From positions 1-5,738 of the forward strand of contig NZ_WQLB01000067.1 of the NCBI RefSeq assembly GCF_009755355.1: 5,738 bases of DNA. Reading direction: 5' to 3'. This document shows positions 5,725 through 5,738 of the stretch, piece after piece. Under the pieces are notes generated by a model. The model saw only the letters and a program-made list of their open reading frames with translations. It searched no databases and was not told the DNA's origin. The first letter of the stretch is position 1; each line of letters starts with the position of its first letter. Position numbers and translations under genes: made by a program. The stretch is from Deinococcus arboris (GTDB taxonomy: Bacteria > Deinococcota > Deinococci > Deinococcales > Deinococcaceae).

Positions 5725-5738
5725 AGGCGAGGGTGCTC

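Noticed and set aside
1..5738. CRISPR arrays, tRNA or rRNA genes, insertion sequences, and the deinococcal radiation-response palindrome
   Set aside because: I looked for regularly spaced repeats, tRNA-like cloverleaf sequence, transposase motifs with terminal inverted repeats, and the deinococcal radiation-response motif, and saw none.

Overview
The window looks like chromosomal DNA of a high-GC bacterium. My best guess is the genus Deinococcus or a close relative. This is an inference from the high G+C coding sequence, the lipoprotein signal ending LLGSC followed by GTQ, and the gene repertoire. No rRNA, tRNA or other phylogenetic marker is present to confirm it.

Layout: (1) Positions 30-1857 (minus strand) hold a secreted, probably lipid-anchored family 18 chitinase. 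It carries a CBM2-like carbohydrate-binding domain and an Ig-like domain, and a strong intrinsic terminator follows it. (2) Positions 1858-2147 form a 290-bp divergent intergenic region. It is locally AT-rich and contains short palindromes, but I could call no promoter with confidence. (3) Positions 2148-3308 (plus) encode an acyl-CoA dehydrogenase whose active-site residues match glutaryl-CoA dehydrogenase. (4) Positions 3336-5313 (plus) form a two-gene regulatory operon: a BlaI/MecI-family repressor, then an overlapping gene for a BlaR1/MecR1-like M56 membrane metalloprotease. The promoter contains a perfect 18-bp palindrome and a second, degenerate copy exactly 21 bp away. (5) Positions 5359-5667 (minus) hold a small unrecognised ORF converging on the operon, with an inverted repeat upstream of it near the right edge.

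The most interesting locus is the repressor/protease operon. In BlaR1 the sensor attached to the M56 protease is a penicillin-binding domain. Here the C-terminal extracytoplasmic domain is instead an Amidase_3 (N-acetylmuramoyl-L-alanine amidase) fold. Its three zinc ligands are present, but the catalytic glutamate of the family's C-terminal vExGF-type motif is replaced by serine. I propose that this is a catalytically dead amidase used as a peptidoglycan or muropeptide receptor. It would signal through the cytoplasmic zinc protease to the BlaI-like repressor, which probably represses its own operon. No beta-lactamase or other obvious output gene is in the window, so the regulon is unknown.

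The chitinase, the dehydrogenase and the sensor operon look like three independent transcription units with no evident functional link.
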